From Phenylobacterium kunshanense (GTDB lineage Bacteria; Pseudomonadota; Alphaproteobacteria; Caulobacterales; Caulobacteraceae), in contig NZ_QFYS01000001.1 of assembly GCF_003254525.1 (NCBI RefSeq), forward strand, positions 558,001 through 622,000: DNA of 64,000 nucleotides, given 5' to 3'. This document shows positions 52,959-63,807 of this stretch, piece after piece (the stretch's first letter is position 1; each line of letters begins with the position of its first letter). The notes under the pieces are model-generated. The model saw nothing but the letters and a program-made list of their open reading frames with translations, searched no databases and had not been told where the DNA came from. The position numbers were made by a program, and so were the translations under genes.

Positions 52959-53321
52959 ATGGCGCTCTACGAGCACGTCGTCATCTCGCGGCAGGATATC
53001 TCGCCGCAACAGGCCGAAGCCCTCAACGATCAGCTGAAGCACCTCATCGAGGAAGGCGGCGGCAACGTCGCGAAGATCGAGTACTGGGGCCTCCGGAACC
53101 TCACCTACCGGATCAAGAAGAACCGCAAGGGTCACTACTCCCTGCTGGCCATCGACGCCCCGTCGGACGTGGTCAAGGAGATGGAGCGTCAGCTGTCGAT
53201 CAACGAAGACGTGCTGCGCTACATGACCGTTCGCGTCGACGAGCTCGACCTTGAGCTTTCGCCGATCCTCGCCCGCCGCGATCGCGACCGCGAACGCCGC
53301 GACGACGCCCCGCAATTCTAA
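52959..53321 (+). CDS. rpsF: 30S ribosomal protein S6
   Basis: 120 residues from ATG 52959, preceded by GAAGAAGGACC. Starts [20 protein letters not shown] and includes [20 protein letters not shown], the core of S6. It binds the central domain of 16S rRNA as a pair with S18, encoded next. A charged C-terminal tail ([14 protein letters not shown]) is usual in alphaproteobacteria. 18 bp separate it from rpsR. Confidence 0.97.
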   Translation: MALYEHVVISRQDISPQQAEALNDQLKHLIEEGGGNVAKIEYWGLRNLTYRIKKNRKGHYSLLAIDAPSDVVKEMERQLSINEDVLRYMTVRVDELDLELSPILARRDRDRERRDDAPQF

Positions 53322-53339
53322 GAAAGGGAGGCTCTCGCA

Positions 53340-53621
53340 ATGACCGACGAAACCTCCGCCGCCCCGGCTCCGGCCGCCGGCGCCTCCGCGGGTGGCGCGC
53401 GCCGCCCGTTCTTCCGCCGCCGCAAGGTCTGCCCGTTCTCCGGCGCCAACGCCCCGAAGATCGACTACAAGGACGTGAAGCTGCTCCAGCGCTACGTGTC
53501 CGAGCGCGGCAAGATCGTGCCGTCGCGGATCACCGCGGTGTCGGCCAAGAAGCAACGCGAACTGGCCAAGGCCATCAAGCGCGCTCGCTTCCTGGCCCTG
53601 CTTCCCTACGTCGTGAAGTAA
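53340..53621 (+). CDS. rpsR: 30S ribosomal protein S18
   Basis: 93 residues, ATG at 53340 with AAAGGGAGG upstream. The core has RRKVCPFSG and [20 protein letters not shown], then [20 protein letters not shown], all typical S18. The Ala/Pro-rich N-terminal extension of about 20 residues is a common alphaproteobacterial feature. Binds 16S rRNA with S6. 13 bp ahead of rplI. Confidence 0.97.
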   Translation: MTDETSAAPAPAAGASAGGARRPFFRRRKVCPFSGANAPKIDYKDVKLLQRYVSERGKIVPSRITAVSAKKQRELAKAIKRARFLALLPYVVK

Positions 53622-53634
53622 GGGAGCGCGGCAC

Positions 53635-54219
53635 ATGAAAGTCATTCTGCTCGAACGGCTGGAAGGCTGGGGAACGCTCGGCGACGTGGTCACCGTCAAG
53701 GACGGCTACGCCCGCAACTTCCTCCTGCCCCGCCAAAAGGCGCTCCGCGCCAACGCGGCCAACCTCAAGGTCTTTGAAGCCCAGCGCGCCGAGATCGAGG
53801 CCCGCAACGCGAAGACCAAGGAAGCCGCCGGCAAGGCTGGTGAGAAGCTCGACGGCACGTCGTACATCATGATCCGCCAAGCGGGCGAGAGCGGTCAGCT
53901 CTACGGCTCGGTCGCGGGTCGCGACGTGGCCGACGCGGTCAACGCCGAAGGCGGCAAGATCGAACGCTCGATGGTCGTGCTGGACAAGCCGATCAAGACG
54001 CTCGGCCTGCATGAAGTGAAGGTTCGCCTCCACTCGGAAGTCACCGTCACGGTCACGCTCAACATCGCCCGCAGCCAGGACGAAGCCGAGCGTCAGGCCC
54101 GCGGCGAGAACGTGATCAACGCGCAGTTCGAGGAAGAGCGCCTCGCCGCCGACCAGGCGGCGGCCGACCTCCTTGAAGGCGGAGCCGGCCAGGCCGCGCA
54201 GGACTACGTCGAGGCCTGA
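53635..54219 (+). CDS. rplI: 50S ribosomal protein L9
   Basis: 194 residues. The N-terminal 50 residues (MKVILLERLEGWGTLGDVVT, KDGYARNFLLPRQKA) are the L9 RNA-binding domain; a long helix follows, then the second globular domain (KLDGTSYIMIRQAGESGQLY) and an acidic Ala/Glu-rich extension of about 40 residues at the C-terminus that is absent in E. coli but normal in alphaproteobacteria. Last gene of the operon; a strong terminator follows 27 bp later. Confidence 0.97.
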   Translation: MKVILLERLEGWGTLGDVVTVKDGYARNFLLPRQKALRANAANLKVFEAQRAEIEARNAKTKEAAGKAGEKLDGTSYIMIRQAGESGQLYGSVAGRDVADAVNAEGGKIERSMVVLDKPIKTLGLHEVKVRLHSEVTVTVTLNIARSQDEAERQARGENVINAQFEEERLAADQAAADLLEGGAGQAAQDYVEA

Positions 54220-54245
54220 TCGGCCTGACAACTCACGAAGGATTG

Positions 54246-54274
54246 CGGCGCGGAGGCCTCCTCCGCGCCGTTTT
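54246..54274 (+). terminator. Rho-independent terminator of rpsF-rpsR-rplI
   Basis: Stem of 11 bp CGGCGCGGAGG / CCTCCGCGCCG with a 3-nt loop, followed by TTTTCTTT. A strong intrinsic terminator 27 bp behind rplI. Confidence 0.9.
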
Positions 54275-54380
54275 CTTTGGTCACTGTTGCCGAATTGTCA
54301 TTTGCGTCAAAAGCGACGCTTCCTAGCCTCTTCCCCAACAACGACCGAGGCCGGACGTCCGGCCCAACAAGGGGAACGCC

Positions 54381-56858
<2,478 letters not shown>

Positions 56859-56883
56859 CGGCCGATCTACGACCGAATCTGAC

Positions 56884-56915
56884 GGCGGCGCGGGCGAGAG
56901 TCCGCGCCGTCTTCA
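56884..56915 (+). terminator. Probable terminator after TonB receptor
   Basis: CGGCGCGGG - 6 nt - TCCGCGCCG, stem matching at 8 of 9 positions, followed by TCTTCATTT. Weak T-run, but location 27 bp behind the receptor stop supports it. Confidence 0.45.
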
Positions 56916-56942
56916 TTTGGAGCGCGACGCTATGGCGCAGCT

Positions 56943-56951
56943 TTATCCACA
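56943..56951 (+). promoter_or_regulatory. Perfect DnaA box upstream of dnaB
   Basis: TTATCCACA, the consensus high-affinity DnaA box, 83 bp before the dnaB start codon in the 175-bp gap behind the TonB receptor. DnaA is known to act as a transcription factor in Caulobacter, so it may link dnaB expression to replication initiation. A degenerate second copy (TGTGTGGAC at 56963-56971, read on the minus strand) is nearby. Confidence 0.55.
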
Positions 56952-57033
56952 GGCGGAATTTGTGTGTGGACGGCTTCTCAAATGTGTCATCGGGCGCGGT
57001 GATCGATGTCCCCAGATTGGGTACCGATAGGTC

Positions 57034-58527
57034 ATGGCCCTCGTCCCGGCGCTCGACCTTCGCCCCGTCAACACCGACGTCCCGATCGCGCACACGCCGT
57101 CCAACGTGGAGGCGGAGCAGGCGCTGCTAGGCGCGATCCTGTACGACAACGCCGCCTTCGAGCGTCTGGGCGACAATCTGCAGGCGCGGCACTTCTACGA
57201 GCCGTTCCACCAGCGCCTGTACGCCGCGATCGAGACCAATATCCGCAAGGGCCAGCTCGCCGAGCCGATCCTGATGGCCGAACAGTTCAGCCGCGACCCG
57301 GCCTTCGAGGAACTGGGCGGCATCCGGTATCTCGCCGATCTGGTCGACCGGGCGCCCCCGGCCGCCAATGCGCCGGACTACGCCCGCCTCGTCTATGATC
57401 TCGCCCTGCGACGCGACCTCATCCGCATCGGCGGGGAGATCGCCACGACGGCCCAGCATGGCGACGCCGAACTCGACGCCCGCGACCAGATCGAGGCCGC
57501 CGAGCAGCAGCTCTACCAACTCGCCGAGACCGGCGGCGTCTCCTCCGGCTTCGTCAATTTCGCGGACGCCCTGCGCGGCGCGGTGGCCATGGCCGCCGAG
57601 GCGCACAGCCGCGACGGCGGCCTCGCAGGCCTGTCGACCGGCCTGATCGACCTGGACCAGAAGATCGGCGGCCTGCACCCCTCCGACCTGGTGATCCTCG
57701 CGGCCCGTCCGTCGATGGGGAAGACCTCGCTGGCGTGTAACATCGCGTTCGACGTCGCCCGGCACTACGCCTGGGAGCCCCAGCCCGACGGCTCGAAGAA
57801 GACGGTCCGCGGCGGCGTCGTCGCCTTCTACTCGTTGGAAATGTCGTCCGAACAGCTCGCCATGCGTCTTCTGGCGGAGGTTTCGGGCGTGTCGGGGGAC
57901 CGCCTCCGCAAGGGCGAGATCGACGCCATGGAGTTCGGCCGCATCCGCGACGCCGCCCTCGAGATCCAGGAAGCGCCGCTCTACATCGACGACACCGGCG
58001 GCATCACCCTGGCGAAACTCACCGCCCGCGCCCGCCGCCTGAAGCGAATGGTCGGACTCGATCTGATCATCGTGGACTACCTGCAGCTCATCACCACCGG
58101 CGCCGGCGGCCCCGACAACAGGGTGCAGGAGGTCTCGATGATCACCCAGGGCCTCAAGGCCCTGGCCAAGGAGCTGTCGGTCCCCGTCATCGCCCTGTCC
58201 CAGCTCTCCCGCCAGGTCGAGAACCGCGAGGACAAGAAGCCCCAGCTCTCCGACCTGCGGGAATCCGGCTCGATCGAGCAGGACGCCGACATGGTGATGT
58301 TCGTCTACCGCGAGAGCTACTACCTCTCGCGCCTGGAGCCGCGCGAGGGCACCGAGGAACACTTCCGCTGGCAGGAGCAGATGGATCAGGTCCGTGGCAT
58401 GGCCGAGCTCATCATCGGCAAGCAGCGTCACGGTCCCATCGGCACCGTGAAGGTCAGCTTCAACGAGGATCTGACCAAATTCGGCAACCTCGCCCGCGAT
58501 CACCATCACCGCTACGAGGAGCACTAG
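57034..58527 (+). CDS. dnaB: Replicative DNA helicase
   Basis: 497 residues, hexameric 5'-3' helicase of the replication fork. N-terminal domain about 20-130 (HTPSNVEAEQALLGAILYDN), linker, then the RecA-like motor: Walker A ARPSMGKTSLACN near 230, FYSLEMSSEQLAMRL, Walker B LIIVDYLQLI near 345, LSQLSRQVENREDKKPQLSD, and the arginine finger region SGSIEQDADMVMFVYRE. No intein. ATG 57034. A perfect DnaA box lies upstream, and alr follows 34 bp downstream on the same strand. Confidence 0.97.
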   Translation: MALVPALDLRPVNTDVPIAHTPSNVEAEQALLGAILYDNAAFERLGDNLQARHFYEPFHQRLYAAIETNIRKGQLAEPILMAEQFSRDPAFEELGGIRYLADLVDRAPPAANAPDYARLVYDLALRRDLIRIGGEIATTAQHGDAELDARDQIEAAEQQLYQLAETGGVSSGFVNFADALRGAVAMAAEAHSRDGGLAGLSTGLIDLDQKIGGLHPSDLVILAARPSMGKTSLACNIAFDVARHYAWEPQPDGSKKTVRGGVVAFYSLEMSSEQLAMRLLAEVSGVSGDRLRKGEIDAMEFGRIRDAALEIQEAPLYIDDTGGITLAKLTARARRLKRMVGLDLIIVDYLQLITTGAGGPDNRVQEVSMITQGLKALAKELSVPVIALSQLSRQVENREDKKPQLSDLRESGSIEQDADMVMFVYRESYYLSRLEPREGTEEHFRWQEQMDQVRGMAELIIGKQRHGPIGTVKVSFNEDLTKFGNLARDHHHRYEEH

Positions 58528-58561
58528 CGGCGCGCCTACCAATCCGGCTACGCCTCCGCTG

Positions 58562-59656
58562 ATGCCGCACCCGCCCGACCACGCTGTCCTGACCATCGAC
58601 CTGGACGCCCTGGCGCACAATCGCGCCGTCCTCGCCGCCGAGGCCGCCGGCGCCGAGATCGGGGCCGTGGTCAAGGCTGACGGCTACGGTCTGGGGGCCG
58701 GGCCCGTGGCGCGCCGGCTCTACGCCGAGGGCGCACGGAGTTTCTTCGTGGCCCGCGTGAGCGAGGGCGAGGCGTTGCGGAGTGAACTCGGCGCGCGGGA
58801 CGCGGCGATCTACGTCCTCGACGGCCTGCCGACCGGGACCGCGGACCGCATGGCGGCCGCGCGCCTCATCCCGGTGATCTCGACCCTGCCCCAGGCCAAC
58901 GCCGCCCTCGCCCGCGCCGCCGCCATGGGCCGCTATGCGGTGGCGCTGCAGGTGGATACCGGCATGAACCGCCAGGGCCTCACGCTCCCGGAGGTCCGCG
59001 CCCTGCTGGCGACGCCAGGCGCCCTCGATCGCCTGGAGGTCGTGCTGGTGATGAGCCACCTCGGCTCGGCCACCGTTCCTGGAGAGGCGCGCAACCCCGC
59101 TCAGCTCGCCCGCTTTCGTGAGGTCCGCGCTCTGTTTCCGGGGGTTCCGGCAAGCTTTGCGGCCTCGGCCGGGGCCTTCCTCGGAGTGGACTACCGGCAC
59201 GACCTGGTCCGCGGCGGCGTCAGCCTCTACGGCGGCGGGCCGGAGGAGCGTCCCGACGGGCGTCTGAAGGCCGTCGCCACCCTCACCGCCCCGATCCTCG
59301 ATATCCGCAACCTCCAGCCGGGCGATCGGTTGAGCTATGGGGAGGTTTTCACCGCCGTACGCGCCGTGCGCGCAGCCGTCGTGGCGGCGGGATACGCCGA
59401 CGGCATCCTGCGCGGTGCGGCCGGCAAGGGCTACGCCTGGGCGGCCGGGGCGCGCCGGCCGCTCCTGGCCGTGAACATGGACCTGACGATCATCGAGATC
59501 GGGGACGCGCCGTTGGCGCCCGGCGAGTCGGTGGAGCTCCTGGGCCCCAACGTCCTCATTGATGACCTCGCCACAGCAGCCGGCACGGTGGCGCACGAGA
59601 TCCTGGTCCGCCTCAGTCGCAGGGCCGAACGTGTCTACCTTGGAGATGTCGCCTAA
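58562..59656 (+). CDS. alr: Alanine racemase
   Basis: 364 residues. PLP-dependent interconversion of L- and D-alanine for peptidoglycan. The PLP lysine is in VVKADGYGLGAGP near residue 39; the second catalytic tyrosine lies in LSYGEVF near 259; PLP-phosphate contacts include RGGVSLYGGGP. Starts MPHPPDHAVLTIDLDALAHN at ATG 58562. It is downstream of dnaB, a common pairing in alphaproteobacteria. The stop codon overlaps the convergent YIP1 gene's stop by 4 bp. Confidence 0.95.
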   Translation: MPHPPDHAVLTIDLDALAHNRAVLAAEAAGAEIGAVVKADGYGLGAGPVARRLYAEGARSFFVARVSEGEALRSELGARDAAIYVLDGLPTGTADRMAAARLIPVISTLPQANAALARAAAMGRYAVALQVDTGMNRQGLTLPEVRALLATPGALDRLEVVLVMSHLGSATVPGEARNPAQLARFREVRALFPGVPASFAASAGAFLGVDYRHDLVRGGVSLYGGGPEERPDGRLKAVATLTAPILDIRNLQPGDRLSYGEVFTAVRAVRAAVVAAGYADGILRGAAGKGYAWAAGARRPLLAVNMDLTIIEIGDAPLAPGESVELLGPNVLIDDLATAAGTVAHEILVRLSRRAERVYLGDVA

Positions 59657-60852
59657 TCCGCCTTGGCCAAGGCCTCCAGGCGGGCGACGCCCACTGCATC
59701 TACGGCGGCTTTCAGCTCGGCAATCGTCACTCCATCGCCCCGCGCCTCGACCATGAAGCGCTGGCCGACCAGGACGCTGTACTCTCCGGATTTCGCGGCG
59801 CGATCGTAGCTCTCCTGGGTCAGCCGCCCATCGATCGTGTCCACGCGCTCGTAGCCGGTGGCGGTTTCCTTCGACGACTTCACCTTGAACGCGCTGGCCA
59901 TCCCGGCCAGGGCTCCAGCCTCGCCCAGGTCGGTCACCTGTAAGCGCAGGTTCGCCCCCGCCCGTTCATAGGTGGCCTCGGCCTGGGAGCCCTCGATCCC
60001 AGCGGCGGCGCCGCTGGACGCCTCGACTTCGGTCCGCGTGAACCCGGACACGCTGCCGGGCAGCAGCGCCTTGAGCGCGTCCGGGTCGCTGGCCGCCAGA
60101 CCCTCGCCCGACTGGATCCTCCGGGCGGCCTCTTGCGCCCGCTCGGCCTGAGCCTCGAGACGCCCGAGGTCCACCTCGCCCTGACCAGGCACGGTCACCT
60201 TGCCGCTCATCGCGCCGGGGCCCGCCATCCGCGCCATCCGGTCGACGCCCATGATGCTGTTCGTGGCGATCGCGGCGACGATCGACGCCAGGATGGCCAC
60301 CGCCACCACGGCGCCGAAGTAGGGCATGGCCCGCTCCGGCGGAGCCTTCATCAGCTTCGGCAGGCCGACGTACAGCAGATAGAGGCTGTAGAGCCCGCCC
60401 AGGAACGCCAAGATCCCGAGTTGCGGCACGATCATCACCGCGCCGGCCACCCAGCTCGCGGTAGGCGCGTAGGCCGCCACCTTGATGGCCTGGGTGTGGT
60501 CCTGGACGGCGCCGAAGGTCTTGGCGAGGCCATTGATGACCACGCCCAGAATGAACACCATCGCCACGCCGAGGCCGTACTGCAGCAGCGCATTGCCCAC
60601 GACCCACAGCGGCGACGGTCGCCAGCTGAAGCCAAAGCCCATGAAGCCGCCGCTGATCCCAAACGTCATGAGGCCGATGGCGCCGGCGACCGCCGGGATC
60701 GCCGCCAGCGGCAGAACCCAGCCCCGAAACAGCCCGCCTACCGTCGCCGGCTCGACGTCGATCTGATCCCACGTGGCCGAAGGCCGAGTCAGCAGCGCCT
60801 TAGCCCGCGCCACCATCCCCGCGCCGGCGGCGCCAGGTTCCACTACGCTCAT
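59653..60852 (-). CDS. YIP1-family membrane protein with C-terminal soluble domain
   Basis: 399 residues from ATG 60852, with GGGAG eight bases upstream. The first 210 residues contain a YIP1-type domain with five or so helices (RAKALLTRPSATWDQIDVEP at the start is typical). From about 225 a soluble domain follows with a short helix rich in Glu/Ala/Arg (LEAQAERAQEAARRIQSGEG) and a beta-rich part to the end. Bacterial YIP1 proteins have no settled function. It converges on alr; there is no obvious partner. Confidence 0.8.
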   Translation of the reverse strand: MSVVEPGAAGAGMVARAKALLTRPSATWDQIDVEPATVGGLFRGWVLPLAAIPAVAGAIGLMTFGISGGFMGFGFSWRPSPLWVVGNALLQYGLGVAMVFILGVVINGLAKTFGAVQDHTQAIKVAAYAPTASWVAGAVMIVPQLGILAFLGGLYSLYLLYVGLPKLMKAPPERAMPYFGAVVAVAILASIVAAIATNSIMGVDRMARMAGPGAMSGKVTVPGQGEVDLGRLEAQAERAQEAARRIQSGEGLAASDPDALKALLPGSVSGFTRTEVEASSGAAAGIEGSQAEATYERAGANLRLQVTDLGEAGALAGMASAFKVKSSKETATGYERVDTIDGRLTQESYDRAAKSGEYSVLVGQRFMVEARGDGVTIAELKAAVDAVGVARLEALAKAD

Positions 60853-60968
60853 GCCGTGCACTCCCTCGCCCATTTACCTGGCGACACCCTGGGCCGGCCG
60901 GAGGTCCGCCGCAAGTCGTGGGACAGGGTCAGATAACGGGCGCCGTGAACCCCGTTCTGCACCGTGCG

Positions 60969-60996
60969 TTGACACCGTGACCGTCCGACGTATGTT
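60969..60996 (+). promoter_or_regulatory. Candidate promoter of the RhlE-type helicase gene
   Basis: TTGACA (60969-60974), 16-bp spacer, TATGTT (60991-60996). Perfect -35 and a 4-of-6 -10. It predicts a start near 61003 and a leader of about 90 nt before the helicase. Confidence 0.5.
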
Positions 60997-61010
60997 CCGC
61001 GCGCGCGGCG

Positions 61011-61091
61011 ATGTCCGTCCGCGCCGCCGCGTGGCGCACTACCCGCGTGCCCCAAGGGGTCAATCGGGGAGCGCCCCGCACCCTCAAGTAG
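61011..61091 (+). CDS. Possible leader ORF before the RhlE-type helicase
   Basis: ATG at 61011 opens a 26-codon frame (MSVRAAAWRTTRVPQGVNRG, then APRTLK) that stops with TAG three bases before the helicase ATG. The promoter above would place its ATG within about 8 nt of the transcript start, so it could be read almost leaderless. The helicase ATG has no clear ribosome-binding site of its own, which would make sense if it were reached by coupled reinitiation. It may also be coincidence. Confidence 0.25.
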   Translation: MSVRAAAWRTTRVPQGVNRGAPRTLK

Positions 61092-61094
61092 CGA

Positions 61095-62615
61095 ATGACC
61101 GAATTTTCAGACCTGGGCCTGTCCCCCGCGACCCTCGCCGCCGTCGCCGAGACCGGCTACACGACCGCCACGCCGATCCAGGCCGCCGCCATTCCGGTGG
61201 CGCTGCAGGGTCGTGACGTCCTGGGTATCGCCCAGACGGGCACCGGCAAGACCGCCGCCTTCACCCTTCCGATGATCGACCGCCTGGCCGCGGGCCGGGC
61301 GCGGGCGCGCATGCCGCGGGCCCTCGTGATCGCTCCCACCCGGGAACTGGCCGACCAGGTCGCCAGCTCCTTCGAAAAGTACGCCAAGGGCCAGAAGCTC
61401 ACCTGGGCCCTGCTGATCGGCGGCGTGTCCTTCTCCGACCAGGAGCTCAAGCTGGACCGCGGCGTCGACGTCCTGATCGCCACGCCCGGTCGCCTGCTGG
61501 ACCATTTCGAGCGCGGGAAGCTGCTGCTCACGGGCGTACAGATCATGGTCGTGGACGAGGCCGACCGCATGCTCGACATGGGTTTCATCCCGGATATCGA
61601 GCGCATCTTCAAACTGACCCCGCCAAAGCGTCAGACGCTGTTCTTCTCGGCCACCATGCCGCCGGAGATCACCCGGCTGACCAAGCAGTTCCTGAAAGAT
61701 CCCGAACGGATCGAGGCCGCGCGTCCGGCCACGACCGCTGAGACGATCGCCCAGCACCTCGCGCGCATTCCCTCAGCGGACCCGAAAGCCAAGCGCACGG
61801 CGCTTCGCGCGCTGATCGAGCGATCGGACATCAACAACGGCATCGTCTTCTGCAATCGCAAGAGCGAGGTCGACATCGTCGCCAAGTCGCTCAAGAAGCA
61901 CGGCCTGGACGCCGCTCCGATCCACGGCGACCTCGACCAGTCCACGCGGATGCGCACGCTGGAGTCCTTCCGGAAGGGCGAGCTGAAGCTGCTGGTCGCC
62001 TCCGACGTGGCCGCCCGTGGCCTCGACATTCCCGCCGTGAGCCACGTTTTCAACTACGACGTCCCGCACCACGCCGACGACTACGTCCACCGCATCGGCC
62101 GGACCGGCCGCGCAGGGCGCACCGGCGAGGCGTTCATGATTGTCACGCCTGCGGACTCCAAGAACCTCGACAAGGTCCTGAAGCTCATCGGCAAGACCCC
62201 GGACGAGGTTACCTTCGACATCGATTTCTCGACCATCAAGGACGAGCCACGCCCCGGCCGGGGCCGCGAGAAGGGTGGCCGCGGCCGCGAACGTGGCGTG
62301 CGCGACCGGGCGCCACGCGGGCGTCGACCCGAGGCTGAGGCCGAGACGCCCGTCGAAGCGCCGGTGGCGGCCGAGGCCGAGGCCCCCGCTCGTCCCCGTC
62401 GGGACGCCAAGCCCAGGGAGCGCCGCGAGATCGAGCCCACCACACGGCGCGAGGCGGAGTCTCGCCCCGTTCAACCGCGCGGCGAGCGGCCGGCCCGGGC
62501 CGATCGCGGAGAGCGCCGGCGGGATCGTGACGACGGCGACCGCGTGGTCGGCTTTGGCGGCGAAACCCCGGCGTTCCTGTTGCGGCCCGCGATCACCCGG
62601 CCGGACGACGAATAG
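61095..62615 (+). CDS. rhlE: DEAD-box RNA helicase (RhlE-type)
   Basis: 506 residues. Helicase core about 1-370: Q motif TATPIQAAAIPVALQGRDVL, Walker A AQTGTGKTAA, PTRELADQ, DEADRMLDMGF, SAT, and HRIGRTGRAGRTGEAF. The remaining 130 residues are a highly basic Arg/Glu/Pro tail with RG repeats (GRGREKGGRGRERG), as in RhlE proteins that bind ribosomal precursors and the RNA degradosome. Starts MTEFSDLGLSPATLAA at ATG 61095. No ribosome-binding site is visible upstream; a leader ORF ends 3 nt before it. Confidence 0.93.
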   Translation: MTEFSDLGLSPATLAAVAETGYTTATPIQAAAIPVALQGRDVLGIAQTGTGKTAAFTLPMIDRLAAGRARARMPRALVIAPTRELADQVASSFEKYAKGQKLTWALLIGGVSFSDQELKLDRGVDVLIATPGRLLDHFERGKLLLTGVQIMVVDEADRMLDMGFIPDIERIFKLTPPKRQTLFFSATMPPEITRLTKQFLKDPERIEAARPATTAETIAQHLARIPSADPKAKRTALRALIERSDINNGIVFCNRKSEVDIVAKSLKKHGLDAAPIHGDLDQSTRMRTLESFRKGELKLLVASDVAARGLDIPAVSHVFNYDVPHHADDYVHRIGRTGRAGRTGEAFMIVTPADSKNLDKVLKLIGKTPDEVTFDIDFSTIKDEPRPGRGREKGGRGRERGVRDRAPRGRRPEAEAETPVEAPVAAEAEAPARPRRDAKPRERREIEPTTRREAESRPVQPRGERPARADRGERRRDRDDGDRVVGFGGETPAFLLRPAITRPDDE

Positions 62616-62664
62616 TCGCCGGCCTTAACGGGCTGTTTGGGGTCCCGAGCTATTTCTTGGGATC

Positions 62665-63735
62665 ATGCCGTCGGAAATCGATTCCCTGCTCCGCAGCCCC
62701 AAGGCCTATCAGGTGGCCCGCAAGGTGCTTGACGCGATGGAAAGCCATCGGGTCTGGCCGACGGCGCTCAACTTCGAATTGTGGCTGCACTACGTCGCGG
62801 CCAAGGATAGCGAGGTTGCGGCCAAGATCGATTCCGTCCTCCAGTCCGGCGGAACCTTCACCGATCAGCTCGGCGAACAGATCGCCGCCCAGCATCTGCC
62901 GGCCGCCAAGCTGTCGGGGGAAATCCTGGATGCCGGAAAGAGCCTCTCCGAGGAACTGGACAGCGTCTCACGCGCCATCGAGTCGGCGCGCGAAACCAGT
63001 GAAGCCTACGGACAGCAGCTGGCCACGGCGAGCGAGTCCCTGGTGGACCAGGACGCCGACGCCGTCCGCGCCATGGTGGAAACCCTGAGCGTGGCGACCC
63101 GCAAGGTTCGCGAGGAGAACCAAGCCCTCGAGAGCCAGCTCGCCGATACGACGGAGGAGCTGACCCGCCTGCGCGAGAGCCTGGCCCAGGTACGTCGCGA
63201 CGCCATGACCGACGGCTTGACCAACCTTTCCAACCGCAAGGCGTTCGACGAGTCCTTGGAGCGCGCGTGCGCCGAAGCCGAAGCCAGCGGCCAGCCACTC
63301 ACGCTCGCCGTCGTCGACATCGACCATTTCAAAATCTTCAACGACACCTGGGGCCATCAGACCGGCGACCAGGTCATCCGCTACGTGGCCAGCGTCATCG
63401 GGCGCATCGCCGATGCGCCGCGCTTCGCCGCCCGCTACGGCGGCGAAGAGTTCGCCGTGATTTTTCCGGGCGAGACGCCGGAAACGGCGGTCACCGCCAT
63501 GGAAGCGGCCCGCGCCGAGATATCCTCCCGCATCCTGAAGCGCCGCTCCACCAACGAGGACCTGGGCGCGATCACCATCTCGAGCGGCATCGCCCAGCGG
63601 CGGCCTGGTGAAGCGCCCGCCACCCTGATCGAATCCGCCGACCGCGCGCTCTATGCGTCCAAGCACGCCGGCCGCAACCGCACCTCAGTGGCCGAGCACG
63701 GGTCACCGCCTCGCGGGGCCTCCCGCGCCGCCTGA
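62665..63735 (+). CDS. Diguanylate cyclase (GGDEF)
   Basis: 356 residues, cytoplasmic. Residues 1-100 are helical with a Trp-rich section (HRVWPTALNFELWLHYVAAK); about 100-180 is a coiled coil; 180-345 is a GGDEF domain with Mg-binding VVDIDHFK and active motif GGEEF at 259-263. An RxxD motif (R247-I-A-D250) lies eight residues before the active site, three more than the usual five, so product inhibition at the I-site is uncertain. Makes cyclic di-GMP from two GTP. Helix-coil-GGDEF layout resembles Caulobacter DgcB. ATG 62665 behind TTGGGA. Ends 37 bp before the following hairpin. Confidence 0.92.
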   Translation: MPSEIDSLLRSPKAYQVARKVLDAMESHRVWPTALNFELWLHYVAAKDSEVAAKIDSVLQSGGTFTDQLGEQIAAQHLPAAKLSGEILDAGKSLSEELDSVSRAIESARETSEAYGQQLATASESLVDQDADAVRAMVETLSVATRKVREENQALESQLADTTEELTRLRESLAQVRRDAMTDGLTNLSNRKAFDESLERACAEAEASGQPLTLAVVDIDHFKIFNDTWGHQTGDQVIRYVASVIGRIADAPRFAARYGGEEFAVIFPGETPETAVTAMEAARAEISSRILKRRSTNEDLGAITISSGIAQRRPGEAPATLIESADRALYASKHAGRNRTSVAEHGSPPRGASRAA

Positions 63736-63771
63736 TCTTTGGGCCTTGGCTGACGCCGGGGTATTCTGACT

Positions 63772-63799
63772 TCCATTGAAGCAAGACAGTTTCAATGGA
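63772..63799 (+). promoter_or_regulatory. Hairpin masking the ribosome-binding site of the following gene
   Basis: TCCATTGAA - 10 nt - TTCAATGGA, perfect 9-bp arms. The right arm includes the start of the GGAGG ribosome-binding sequence (63797-63801), 8 bp before the ATG at 63808. It could be a translational switch or a TetR-type operator in the promoter; sequence alone cannot decide. Confidence 0.55.
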
Positions 63800-63807
63800 G
63801 GATCGCC

